A stretch of 64,000 bases of DNA from assembly GCF_002591915.1 (NCBI RefSeq), contig NZ_NIHB01000001.1, forward strand, positions 1,423,866 through 1,487,865. The letters are read 5' to 3'. This DNA is from Marinicella litoralis. Lineage in GTDB: Bacteria > Pseudomonadota > Gammaproteobacteria > Xanthomonadales > Marinicellaceae. This document shows, one piece after another, positions 53,244 to 62,800 of this stretch (positions within the stretch are counted from its first letter, which is position 1; each line of letters begins with the position of its first letter). Made by a program: the position numbers and the translations under genes. The notes under the pieces were generated by a model. That model was given only the letters and a program-made list of their open reading frames with translations, made no database searches and was not told where the DNA came from.

Positions 53244-53779
53244 AACGATTGATCTTGATGACTGGTTCCATTGCCTGCGCCAAAGCCACCAGTTTAATAT
53301 CAGAATGGGTAAAACAAGGTGATGAAGTCAAAGTGGTGTGTTCACCAGGTGCTTTAAATTTTGTTGGCTTGGCTACTCTGGAAGGTTTAAGTCAACAAAA
53401 AGTCATGAGTACAACCTATGAAGTGGGTGCCATGATGGATCACATCCGTGTCAGTCGATGGGCCGATCAAATTATTTTATGTCCAGCCACAGCCAATGTA
53501 ATCAATAAATTAGCTGCTGGAATCGCTGATGATGTGGTGACCACGGTTTGGATTGCGGCATACAGTCATGCCCAAGAAACAGGAAAACCAATGTGGTTGG
53601 TGCCAGCGATGAACACCATGATGTGGCAATACCCAGCCACGCAAAGTGCCATCAACAAATTAAGTGCTTGGGGCATCAAAGTAATGATGCCAAATGCAGG
53701 CAGCCTGGCTTGTGGTGAAAGTGGTGAAGGTAGGATGCCAGAAGTGGCAGACATTATGAAACAAGTAGAGCAGCTTTGA
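53240..53779 (+). CDS. coaC: Phosphopantothenoylcysteine decarboxylase, stand-alone
   Basis: The 179-residue flavoprotein has the HFCD fold: ILMTGSIACAKATSLISEW, DHIRVSRWADQIILCPATANV with catalytic His68, PAMNTMMW for the FMN/substrate site, and AGSLACGESGEGRM with Cys158. All catalytic positions are intact. It decarboxylates phosphopantothenoylcysteine to 4'-phosphopantetheine. Most bacteria encode it fused to CoaB; here the gene stops cleanly and the CoaB domain starts 13 bases later as a separate protein. It overlaps panC by four bases. Confidence 0.93.
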   Translation: MKRLILMTGSIACAKATSLISEWVKQGDEVKVVCSPGALNFVGLATLEGLSQQKVMSTTYEVGAMMDHIRVSRWADQIILCPATANVINKLAAGIADDVVTTVWIAAYSHAQETGKPMWLVPAMNTMMWQYPATQSAINKLSAWGIKVMMPNAGSLACGESGEGRMPEVADIMKQVEQL

Positions 53780-53792
53780 TGGGGGTGTGTTT

Positions 53793-54455
53793 ATGAAAAT
53801 TTTGGTGACTGCAGGTGGAACCAAAGAGTATATCGATGGCGTCAGATACATCGGAAATTGTAGCAGTGGTCAAACCGGAGCTGAATTGGTAGATCATTTG
53901 GCGAGTTTAGGTCATGAAGTGACTTGGTTGGGTGCTAAAACTGCAGTCAGGCCCAATAAAAACGTAACACAACTGATATACGAGACATTTGATGAACTGT
54001 CTTCAGCCATGCAAAAATCACTCGCCAACAGTCATTTTGATGTGGTTTTTCAAGCCGCAGCAGTCAGTGACTTCAAGGTTTCTTCTGTGCGGTTAGATGG
54101 GATCCATTTTACAGCCGGAAGAGGTGTGAAATTACCCACAGCAGATGAGGTTCAGTTACAGTTAACCAAACAACCCAAGTTGGTTTCATCGGTTAAATCA
54201 TGGTCGAACAACTCAGCGGTGAAAGTGGTGGCTTTTAAATTAACCAATTCAAGTGATGATGCGGTCAAAAAAGCGGCTATTGCCAAGCTGTTGAAACAAA
54301 GTGCAGTGGATTTTGTTGCACACAATGACCTGAACGAAATTTCAGACAGTACCCATGGTTTTTGCTTGTACAGTCATTTGGAAGATTCAGTCAGTTGTGA
54401 CAATGTCCAAGCGATGGCAGATACGGTGCTTGGATTCATTGGAGGTGCAGCATGA
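53793..54455 (+). CDS. coaB: Phosphopantothenate-cysteine ligase, stand-alone
   Basis: The 220-residue protein has the CoaB motifs ILVTAGGTKEYIDGVRYIGN then CSSGQTGAELVDHLASLGHEV, VVFQAAAVSDFKV and VVAFKLTNSSDDA, and the VAHNDLNEIS end region. The FKLTN form is like the separate (type II) ligases and unlike the fused type. It joins phosphopantothenate and cysteine. A GTG at 53787 also opens the frame, but the ATG at 53793 follows GGGGG by seven bases. It overlaps coaX by four bases. The split from coaC is clean, not a frameshift: 13 bases separate the genes and each has its own start. Confidence 0.92.
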   Translation: MKILVTAGGTKEYIDGVRYIGNCSSGQTGAELVDHLASLGHEVTWLGAKTAVRPNKNVTQLIYETFDELSSAMQKSLANSHFDVVFQAAAVSDFKVSSVRLDGIHFTAGRGVKLPTADEVQLQLTKQPKLVSSVKSWSNNSAVKVVAFKLTNSSDDAVKKAAIAKLLKQSAVDFVAHNDLNEISDSTHGFCLYSHLEDSVSCDNVQAMADTVLGFIGGAA

Positions 54456-55234
54456 TTTTGTGTTTAGATATTGGTAACAGCCACATGCATGGTGGGGTGT
54501 TTGATAATGATCAGCTCCAAGTTCAATTTCGAATGGCGTCAAAAACCGGTGCATCCTCAGATGAATATGGTGTGTTTTTGCGCAGTGTACTCAGAGAAAA
54601 TGACATTGATCCGCGCGACATTGAAGCGATATCCTTATGTTCAGTGGTTCCTGAAGTGCTGTATCCAATCAATGCCTGTTGTCAAAAATATTTCAACCTT
54701 GAGCCATTTGTTTTACAAGCAGGGGTTAAAACTGGGCTGCAAATTGCCTATCGCAATCCATTGGAAGTGGGTGCAGATCGAATAGCCAATGCCATAGCCG
54801 TTACCCATTTATATCCCAAACAAAATGTCATCATCATCGATTTAGGCACTGCCACCACATTTTGTGCCATTTCAGCACAGAAATTATATATGGGTGGTGT
54901 GATCATGGCAGGAATGAAGATGTCGATGAAGGCACTGGAATCAGGTGCCTCTAAGTTAGGTTCAGTTGAGATTGTAGAACGTGATGATGTACTGGGTAAA
55001 TCAACCAATGAAAGCATTCAATCAGGCTTGTTTTTTGGTGCTCAAGGGGCCATGAAAGAAATCATTAACGGCTTAACTGAAAGGTCATTTGATGGCAAAA
55101 AGCCCATCATCATTGGTACAGGTGGATTCACCTCAGTGTTCCGAGACTCAAATATATTCAGCGAAATCATTCCAGATCTGGTACTTAAAGGCTTGTATCT
55201 GGCGTATAAAATTAATGAAGAACCAAGGAAATAA
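54452..55234 (+). CDS. coaX: Type III pantothenate kinase
   Basis: The 260-residue kinase has the ASKHA-fold motifs LCLDIGNSHMHGGVF (phosphate 1), SLCSVVPEVL, GADRIANAIAVTHLY, IIDLGTATTFCAIS and GGVIMAGMKMSMKAL. It phosphorylates pantothenate with ATP and is not feedback-inhibited by CoA, unlike type I CoaA. In this operon it acts before CoaB. panD follows after two bases. Confidence 0.95.
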   Translation: MILCLDIGNSHMHGGVFDNDQLQVQFRMASKTGASSDEYGVFLRSVLRENDIDPRDIEAISLCSVVPEVLYPINACCQKYFNLEPFVLQAGVKTGLQIAYRNPLEVGADRIANAIAVTHLYPKQNVIIIDLGTATTFCAISAQKLYMGGVIMAGMKMSMKALESGASKLGSVEIVERDDVLGKSTNESIQSGLFFGAQGAMKEIINGLTERSFDGKKPIIIGTGGFTSVFRDSNIFSEIIPDLVLKGLYLAYKINEEPRK

Positions 55235-55236
55235 TC

Positions 55237-55635
55237 ATGTCCATGAATTTAACCATGCTACACAGTAAGATTCACCGAGCCACAGTCACTGATGCCAACT
55301 TAAACTATGAGGGCTCCATTTCTATTTGCCCAAATTTGATTCAAGCGGCGGGTTTGTTAATCAATCAACAAATCGATGTGCTTAACTGTAATTCGGGTTC
55401 ACGATTAACCACCTATGTCATTGAAGGTGGGCCGGGTGAGATTTGCTTGAATGGCGCCGCTGCGCGACACAACCAACCAGGCGACTTGGTGATTCTTGCC
55501 GCCTATTGCTCACTCGATTCACAAGAGGCCAAAAGTCATCAGCCGAATTTGGTGTTTGTGGACAGTGAAAATAAAATCAGCAGCTTAAAAACCAAAGAAA
55601 CCCATCAAAAGGAAAACTTTGAGCATGCAGCTTAA
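55237..55635 (+). CDS. panD: Aspartate 1-decarboxylase
   Basis: The 132-residue proenzyme has MLHSKIHRATVTDANLNYEGSISI. Cleavage between Gly and Ser of the YEGS motif gives the pyruvoyl group; Gly26-Ser27 from this start, or Gly24-Ser25 (the E. coli numbering) if the second ATG at 55243 is used. AAGGAA at 55225-55230 favours the first ATG. It makes beta-alanine for PanC. RLTTYVIEGGPGEICLNGAAA and GDLVILAAY are also typical. The last 20 residues (KETHQKENFEHAA) are an unusual polar tail. Confidence 0.95.
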   Translation: MSMNLTMLHSKIHRATVTDANLNYEGSISICPNLIQAAGLLINQQIDVLNCNSGSRLTTYVIEGGPGEICLNGAAARHNQPGDLVILAAYCSLDSQEAKSHQPNLVFVDSENKISSLKTKETHQKENFEHAA

Positions 55636-55666
55636 AGTCAAATTTTGCTGATGGTTTGGCGATTAT

Positions 55667-55685
55667 GGCCGGCGAATTGCTGGCC
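55667..55685 (+). terminator. Hairpin after panD
   Basis: GGCCGGC (55667-55673) pairs with GCTGGCC (55679-55685) with one G-T pair, around a five-base loop. It lies 31 bases after the panD stop. No T run follows, so intrinsic termination is uncertain; it may protect the 3' end of the operon RNA. Confidence 0.35.
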
Positions 55686-55827
55686 TCTGATTGGGTGTAA
55701 AGTTTTGTGAGCTATTTATAATGATTTAGCCTGCTCGAATTCATCTTAAGAATTATTCAAAGCACAAAGTATCATCATTTTGTTCCATCAGTTAGAATAG
55801 GCAGCCTTTCAATATATTCAAGCAAAC

Positions 55828-56820
55828 ATGGCCGAATTTGGACAAGCATTCACCACGCAAATGGTGGTTTCAAACTTTCAAGACAATCATTGGACAGCTC
55901 CTGAGGTTAAACCCATTGGACCGTTCAGTTTTCATCCTGGCACCCATGTTTTACATTATTCAAGTACTTGTTTTGAAGGATTGAAAGCCTATCGATGGAC
56001 TGATGGCAGCATTCATCTATTTCGTTATCAAGACAACATTCGTCGATTGCGCAACAGTGCCGCTGCATTGTGTTTGCCAGTCCCTAGTGATGAGTTGTTG
56101 GAGGCATCTATCTTTGCTGCCGTCAAAGCAGTGGTTTCTGAAATTCCAGACTTGCCGGGCGCATTGTACATTCGGCCGACTTTGATTGGTACAGAGCTAA
56201 ACATTGGTGCTGCCGGTCGTGGTTCAAAAGAGGCTTTGTTGTATGTCATTACTTCACCGGTGGGTGATTACTTTGCTGGCGGCATCAGGCCCTTAAAACT
56301 TTTAATTGACGATGAGAATATGCGTTCAACACCTAAGTTTGGCCAAGTCAAAACCGGCGGAAATTATGCGGCATCCTTGGGTTCTGTGACTCAAGCGCGT
56401 GCGGAATTTGGCGCCGATCAAGTGCTGTTCTGCCCTGGAGGTCAAGTACAGGAGACGGGTGCTGCCAATTTTATATTGCTTAAAGGAAATGAGGTCATCA
56501 CCAAGAAGTTGGATGGTTCCATTTTACCTGGCATTACACGTGATTCGATTCTTAAATTGGCCGCTGAACAAGGCTATCAAATCAAGGAAATAGACTATAC
56601 AGTGGATGAATTGTTGGCTTGGCTGCCTGAATCCGAAGCTTTCTTGTCTGGAACGGCTGCGGTGTTATCACCTGTGGGTTCGCTGATTTATCATGGAAAA
56701 GAATATCTGCTGGGCGATGGCAAAATAGGTGAAAAGTCGGTGCAGTTGAAAGCCAAGTTAACAGGCATTCAGACAGGGAAAAACAATGACACATACCGTT
56801 GGACCACTGTGGTTGAATAA
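55828..56820 (+). CDS. ilvE: Branched-chain amino acid aminotransferase
   Basis: The 330-residue PLP fold-IV enzyme has HYSSTCFEGLKAYR, DNIRRLRNSAAALCLPV, ALYIRPTLIG, FGQVKTGGNYAASLGS (with the PLP Lys), CPGGQVQETGAANF and LPGITRDSILKLA, and SGTAAVLSPVGS. It interconverts valine, leucine and isoleucine with their 2-oxo acids. Valine gives ketoisovalerate, the substrate of PanB, so its position just after the pan/coa operon fits. It has its own gap and start. Class assignment is clear; it is of the about 330-residue type found outside the E. coli group. Confidence 0.93.
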   Translation: MAEFGQAFTTQMVVSNFQDNHWTAPEVKPIGPFSFHPGTHVLHYSSTCFEGLKAYRWTDGSIHLFRYQDNIRRLRNSAAALCLPVPSDELLEASIFAAVKAVVSEIPDLPGALYIRPTLIGTELNIGAAGRGSKEALLYVITSPVGDYFAGGIRPLKLLIDDENMRSTPKFGQVKTGGNYAASLGSVTQARAEFGADQVLFCPGGQVQETGAANFILLKGNEVITKKLDGSILPGITRDSILKLAAEQGYQIKEIDYTVDELLAWLPESEAFLSGTAAVLSPVGSLIYHGKEYLLGDGKIGEKSVQLKAKLTGIQTGKNNDTYRWTTVVE

Positions 56821-56939
56821 TTGTATTTGTTTGGCAGGTAAGAAAAGGATTTTTCAATTATAATTTAGATTATACCCACACGCGACTTTCTGCGAATCAT
56901 GTTAATATAGTCAGATAAAGACTGATTAAAATTGACCGG

Positions 56940-59174
56940 ATGAGCATGTGGAATATTAAAAGCAAACCAAGCTATCGAAGCAACCAGAACTTTCTCATGG
57001 TCTGGGTTGTTTTCACATTCTTTGGTTTTTTGGCCAACAACGCCGCCATCGCTCAGAACCCCCTTGATTTATTAACTGGTGGGGACAAGGCACAGGGTTA
57101 TACCACGCCATCACCTAATTCATTGAAGGTTAAATGGTGGCAGGAAGCCATAAAAAATTCACCACCAGAAGATCCTTATTTTCAACTGAATCAGATGGCT
57201 GATGAGTTGCAAGTTTACACCGATGTTGAAAAATACAATCTAAACAATGCGGCAATCCAAGCCATATCACAATTTAAAAACAATTTAAATCAACTGACAA
57301 AAACAGCATCGTCAGAAGTGACGATCGACCCCATTGTCTATGAGAAAAAGGCCGCTTATTCATTGGCTGAAATTTATGCTTATAAGCAGCGGATTCGAGA
57401 CATTAAAAACACTCAAAATCAACGGCAAGAAGACATTGATTTGTTGCGAAATGATGCAAAGGCTCAGAATCAAGCCATGGATGATTTAATTGTTAAGCAT
57501 CGAAATTTGCCATCAGAGTCATTGACCCGATTGGAAACTGGCTTGTTGTGGATTGAAGCAAGGTCCTGGGTCGCTTTGTATGAAAGGCAAGTAGAGGTTC
57601 TGGTCAATAAACAAGCTTTGGTCGATAAACAACTGCTGGATTTACAGAATCATTTGGCAGATGCAGTGCAGTTAATTCAGCCCGATGTAGAACGAATTGA
57701 GGAACTGGATGAGTTGTTAACCAACGTGGCTGAGCAGATTGACGTGGTCAGTGTCAAAGTTCAGGCCGCCAATTTAAAAATTGCCAGTCCAGAAGAAGAC
57801 AGCATCATTGGAGGTTTTTTGACTGACATCAAAAAACTTGAGTTAGCCAGTCATATGCTTGCTTTAAATAAGCTTGAATTACAACAGGTCAAAGCCAAGG
57901 CACAATTTGATTGGATCAGAAGCACCCAGCCTGAAATGGAACTTGATGATGATGAAGTGTTGAAACATGTCAACATTGCCAATTTGATTAAAACAAAAAC
58001 CGAAGCCAATCAAGTCAAATGGAAGGCTTTGGCGCAAGACATTCTGATTTCTCCAGCGCTGGGGCCTGATTTCAAGAAAATCAAAAAGATCAGAGACGCT
58101 GCCTTAAAACGAACCCGCTTGGCTCAAGAATTGTTATTGGATTTGGAAGATTTGGGTTGGCATTTAGAGCAAGTGACCTTCATCGAGGGTTTGTTAACAG
58201 AACAAGTTATTGACAGCAAAAGTGGCTTAAATCGAGTCTGGGCTCAGGTTAAATCTTATGGGCAATTCGCATGGAGCGGCTTTGAAAAGATGGCCAATAA
58301 GACCTTGTTTAAAATCAACGAAACACCGATCACACTGATGCCTTTGTTGCGGCTAATTATCATTGTGCTGATTGGTTACGTGGTGTCTAAGTTTGTTCGC
58401 TTTATTATTCGCCGGGTTGAGGAACGGCGACAAGTTGATAAATCATCGGTGTTTTTCATTCTTGATAAATTGATTCATTATTTGATTATCTTCGTTGCCA
58501 CCATTGCTGGTTTCACCACATTGGGGATAGATTTTACCAACTTAACTTTGATTGCTGGTGCCTTGTCAGTTGGTATTGGTTTTGGTCTGCAAAATATTGT
58601 GAGTAATTTTGTATCAGGTTTGACCATCATGTTTGAACGCAGTTTGAAGGTGGGTGATTACATAGAAATGGAAGATGGATTCACTGGTTCTGTGATGGAA
58701 ATCAATGCAAGAAGTACCCGGATAAACACCAATGACAACATTGATGTGGTTATTCCTAATTCCGATTTAGTGACCAATAAAATCATCAACTGGACTTTAA
58801 GAGATTCGATCAAACGGGTCAAAATACCTTTTGGTGTGGCTTATGGAACAGACAAGGAAAAGGTGCGTGCAGCAGCGATTGAAGCCGCTGAAAATGTCAG
58901 TTATACATTGACCAATATGAAAGGCAAAGAACCGGAAGTTTGGATGACTGGATTTGGTGATAATTCAATTGATTTCGTGTTATTGGTTTGGGTTTCTAAA
59001 TATGGTGTGAGGAGACCTAATCGAATCAAAGCTTCTTTTTTATGGGAGCTGGATACGGCTTTCAATAAATACAAGATTGAAGTGCCATTCCCGCAACGGG
59101 TTATTCATTATGCTGAAAGCAAAATATTTGACAAACAAAGTGAAGATGATGAGTTGGCAAAAGATGCAAAATAG
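56940..59174 (+). CDS. Large mechanosensitive channel (MscS superfamily, MscK/MscM-like)
   Basis: The 744-residue protein has a signal or anchor helix near 15-35, a long periplasmic helical region with likely coiled coils (60-430), then membrane helices from about 455 and an MscS domain. The pore helix and beta domain read LIAGALSVGIGFGLQNIVSNF then VSGLTIMFERSLKVGDYIEM near 535-575, followed by the vestibule and a C-terminal charged tail. It opens under membrane tension to release solutes. It is shorter than MscK (about 1100) but has the same periplasmic design. A bidirectional terminator follows. Confidence 0.9.
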   Translation: MSMWNIKSKPSYRSNQNFLMVWVVFTFFGFLANNAAIAQNPLDLLTGGDKAQGYTTPSPNSLKVKWWQEAIKNSPPEDPYFQLNQMADELQVYTDVEKYNLNNAAIQAISQFKNNLNQLTKTASSEVTIDPIVYEKKAAYSLAEIYAYKQRIRDIKNTQNQRQEDIDLLRNDAKAQNQAMDDLIVKHRNLPSESLTRLETGLLWIEARSWVALYERQVEVLVNKQALVDKQLLDLQNHLADAVQLIQPDVERIEELDELLTNVAEQIDVVSVKVQAANLKIASPEEDSIIGGFLTDIKKLELASHMLALNKLELQQVKAKAQFDWIRSTQPEMELDDDEVLKHVNIANLIKTKTEANQVKWKALAQDILISPALGPDFKKIKKIRDAALKRTRLAQELLLDLEDLGWHLEQVTFIEGLLTEQVIDSKSGLNRVWAQVKSYGQFAWSGFEKMANKTLFKINETPITLMPLLRLIIIVLIGYVVSKFVRFIIRRVEERRQVDKSSVFFILDKLIHYLIIFVATIAGFTTLGIDFTNLTLIAGALSVGIGFGLQNIVSNFVSGLTIMFERSLKVGDYIEMEDGFTGSVMEINARSTRINTNDNIDVVIPNSDLVTNKIINWTLRDSIKRVKIPFGVAYGTDKEKVRAAAIEAAENVSYTLTNMKGKEPEVWMTGFGDNSIDFVLLVWVSKYGVRRPNRIKASFLWELDTAFNKYKIEVPFPQRVIHYAESKIFDKQSEDDELAKDAK

Positions 59175-59210
59175 ATTGGTTGCTTGCTTGAAAAATAATT
59201 TGATGGCATA

Positions 59211-59239
59211 AAAAAAGCGGCCTCATTAGCCGCTTTTTT
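59211..59239. terminator. Bidirectional terminator between the channel and cytochrome genes
   Basis: AAAAAAGCGGC (59211-59221) and GCCGCTTTTTT (59229-59239) form an 11-base perfect stem with a seven-base loop and T runs on both strands. It serves both convergent genes. Confidence 0.9.
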
Positions 59240-59260
59240 GATTTGTTCCAGAAGGAATTG

Positions 59261-59755
59261 TTATTCTAAGTTGTCAGTCATGTATAAGACAGTCACTTGA
59301 ACTTGTTCGTCTGTTAAGTCCATTCTTCCACCTTTGGCTGGCATCAAACCGTTTTCACCCATGTAGCCTTCGATGGCGTGAAGCAGCAATGTTTCTTCGC
59401 CTTGTGCAATGCGGTCATCCCATTCAGTGGCAATCAATTTAGGTGCTCCACCTGCACCCGTTGTGTGACAGGCTGAACATACATTGTTATAAATCATTTC
59501 ACCATCCAAAGAACCGTCAAAGGCTGCGGCCAATACTACTGGGGCTGCTTCAGTGACAGCATTGGGATCGGTATTAACAGCTGCGATAGGTTTAATGGAT
59601 TCCTGAATCGAAGTTCGATCGGCCTCTCCTTGGACATTCGCAACCAATTTGTTTTGCATTGAAATGCCTACCAAGGCCAAAATAATGGTCAGTAAAACCA
59701 ATGCGCCCAGCAATAGAGAAAAATTTCTAAAAAATATCGAATCTTGGTCACTCAT
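59261..59755 (-). CDS. Membrane-anchored cytochrome c5 family protein
   Basis: The 164-residue protein has an N-terminal membrane helix (about 12-33) and a periplasmic monohaem domain with CSACH at 93-97, a Gly/Ala loop (TGAGGAPKL) and Met138 in GLMPAKGG as the likely second axial ligand, ending MDLTDEQVQVTVLYMTDN. This is the cytochrome c5/class I type used for periplasmic electron transfer. The linker is Ala/Thr-rich. It is divergent from lhr across 67 bases. Partners cannot be told. Confidence 0.92.
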   Translation of the reverse strand: MSDQDSIFFRNFSLLLGALVLLTIILALVGISMQNKLVANVQGEADRTSIQESIKPIAAVNTDPNAVTEAAPVVLAAAFDGSLDGEMIYNNVCSACHTTGAGGAPKLIATEWDDRIAQGEETLLLHAIEGYMGENGLMPAKGGRMDLTDEQVQVTVLYMTDNLE

Positions 59756-59822
59756 GAATTATCCTGTGTTTTCTAAATTAATTTAACCGCCGCATTATAA
59801 TTGTTAAGGTCCACTTTGCCAA

Positions 59823-62800
59823 ATGTTTAATCAAGTCATCAACCAATGGTTCGCTAAAAAGTTTAAAAAGCCTACACCTGTGCAACAAGCGGCCTGGCAA
59901 AAAATCAAAACAGGCAAGGATGTTTTGGTTTCTGCGCCTACTGGTTCGGGTAAGACATTGGCTGCCTTTTTAAGTGCCATCAATCAACTTTTCGAATCTC
60001 AGGCTGATGAATCAACGGGATTAAAAGTGATTTATGTTTCTCCCTTGAAGGCCTTGTCAAATGACATTAACTTGAATTTACAGACACCATTGTGCGATTT
60101 GAATGCATTACATAAGGAACAGTTTCAATTGACATCGGCTGTTTGGACTGGAGATACGGTCAGCTATGAACGTGAAAAGATAAAACGTCAACCACCGCAT
60201 ATTTTAGTTACCACACCAGAATCCTTATACAACATCCTGACTTCGAAGGCCGGTCGTGCCATGATGAATGGGGTTGAGACGGTTATAGTCGATGAAGTCC
60301 ACGCTTTGGCATCCAATAAAAGAGGCGCACATCTGTTGTTGACTTTAATGAGGTTAGAGGCATTGGCATTACGAAGGCCACAAAGAATTGCCATTTCTGC
60401 CACCCAAAGGCCGATTGAGAAAATGCAAAATTACATTTTGCATCCTGAGTTTTCCGAAGTGGTGAATTTAGGACACCGCAGGACCATGGATTTATCCATT
60501 GAAATTGTAGCGAGCCCGCTGTCTGCGGTGATTTCAAATGAACAGTGGGGTGAAATATATGAGTTGCTGGCTACGGCCATCAAACAACACAGAACCACTT
60601 TGGTTTTTGTTAATAACAGGCGGTTGGCAGAGCGGGTTGCTAAACATTTGGCGGAGCGGGTAGGTCAAGATTGGGTGACTGCACATCATGGCTCTTTGGC
60701 AAAAGAGCATCGTTTACTGGCCGAACAGGCGCTTAAAGCTGGCAAGTTAAAAGCCATTGTAGCCACGGCTTCCTTGGAACTTGGTATTGATATTGGAGAC
60801 GTAGACCTGGTTTGTCAACTGGGTTCACCAGGCAGTATTCAGGCCTTCTTACAAAGGGTTGGTCGTTCAGGTCATGGAGTGAACAGAACCCCCAAAGGCA
60901 TGATCTTTCCGTTAACCATTGATGACTTGTTGGAAGCGACTGCGCTGTTCAGAGCCATTGACAGCGACCAATTGGAACTAACTCAATTTCCGATTCAGCC
61001 ATTGGATGTATTGGCTCAGCAGATTGTGGCTGAGGTTTCGCAAAAAAACTGGCAGCTTTCGCAACTGTATCATTTATATAAAACTGCTTCATTATATAAC
61101 AGCCTTACCGAACAACAGTTTACTCAAGTGGTACAAATGTTGGCGGATGGATATTCAGGACGGTCGACTTTTCAAAAGGCATTGGTTTTTTATGATGAAA
61201 TCACTGGTGAAATCAGACCAAGAAAGGCGGCATCATTAACAGCCTTGTTGAACGGAGGCACCATTCCTGATCAATTTGATTATGATGTCAGGTTACTACC
61301 CGATGATTTGAAAATTGGTTCGCTCAATGAAGATTTTTCATTTGAAAGTATTCCAGGAGATATTTTTCAATTAGGCAACCACTCTTACCGCATTTTAAAA
61401 GTCCAAACCGGAGTGGTATTTGTTGAAGATGCCGCCGGACAACCACCAAATATTCCGTTTTGGTTTGGTGTTCAAATGTGGCGTTCAGATGAACTCAGCC
61501 GAGCGGTTTCTGATTTGCGTCATGATTTAGATCGTTATATTGAGACAGGGATGAAGGAGCCACCTTCAGAACTTCCCGTTAATCAACTGGGGTTGGATCA
61601 GTTGATTAACTACACACAAAAAACCAAAGACGTACTGCAAGTGTTTCCGTCACAACAAGATGTGGTGGTAGAAAGGTTTTTTGATGGAAATAATGACATG
61701 CATTTGGTGATTCATTCAGTTTTTGGCTCAAGAGTTAATCGTGCATGGGGTTTGGCTTTAAGGAAGAAGTTTTGTCGTCAATTCAATTTTGAGTTGCAAG
61801 CCGCTGCATTGGAAGATGCTTTGATATTGTCCTTAAGCTCGACCCACAGTTTTGAATTAGCAACCATAAAAGGATACCTCAAAGCGGACTCCGTCAAAGA
61901 GGTATTGATTCAGGCTTTGTTGGACACTCCCTTTTTTGTTACCCAATGGCGTTGGAATGCTTCTGTTGCTTTGGCTGTTAAAAGGCGCAGGGGAGGAAAA
62001 AGGGTCTTACCTCAGTTTCAGCGCAATGAGGCGGAAGATTTGGTGGCAGAGATATTCCCAGAACAAATTGCTTGTGCAGAAAACATCGCCGGTAGTCGCA
62101 CAGTCCCTGACCATCCTTTGGTTGAACAGACCATAAATGACTGCACTTTAGGTATTATGGATGTTGATAAGCTCGCCGATATTTTGCATCAAATTGATGT
62201 GGGTAAGATCAACATACATTATATTGACAGCCACACTCCTTCGCCGACCTCACTGGCGATTATCAATGCCAGAAACTATGCTTTCTTGGATGAAGCCCCA
62301 GCAGAGGAGCGGCGAACTTTGGCCGTACAGTCACAATCTTTGGACCAGTCATTTGCTACCATAGGCTTAAATCCTCAGGACATCACTGAATTCAATTCAC
62401 ACATAAGACCCAAAGTCAGGGATTTAGATGAGTTGCAGGAATACGTGTTTTTTATGGGCATCTTGTGGCCGGATGAAGCGGTTCAATTTTCAGCGGGTCT
62501 GCAGTCGCTGATGGACCAAGGTAAGGTTTTACGGCATGACATAAAAGGAATTGATGTGTATATCAGCCCAAAATACAAGAACCTGTTAGTGCTATTGACC
62601 GAGCAACCAGCCGAACTTGAACGTGCAGATTTGTTGAATATGGTAGGTAACCGGTTGACACTAAGTGGCTTGATTGCCTTTGAACAGATACACAAAAGAA
62701 TACCCGTGGCTGCCAGTGTTTTGCAGCAAGTATTGATTCAATTGGAGATTAATGGGGTGGCCTTTCAATTTAAACAAGACCAATGGATAGAACGCAATCA

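Noticed and set aside
53780..53792. A frameshift splitting a fused coaBC
   Set aside because: There is a proper stop, a 13-base gap, a ribosome site and a new start; both proteins have full domains and the CoaB is of the separate type.
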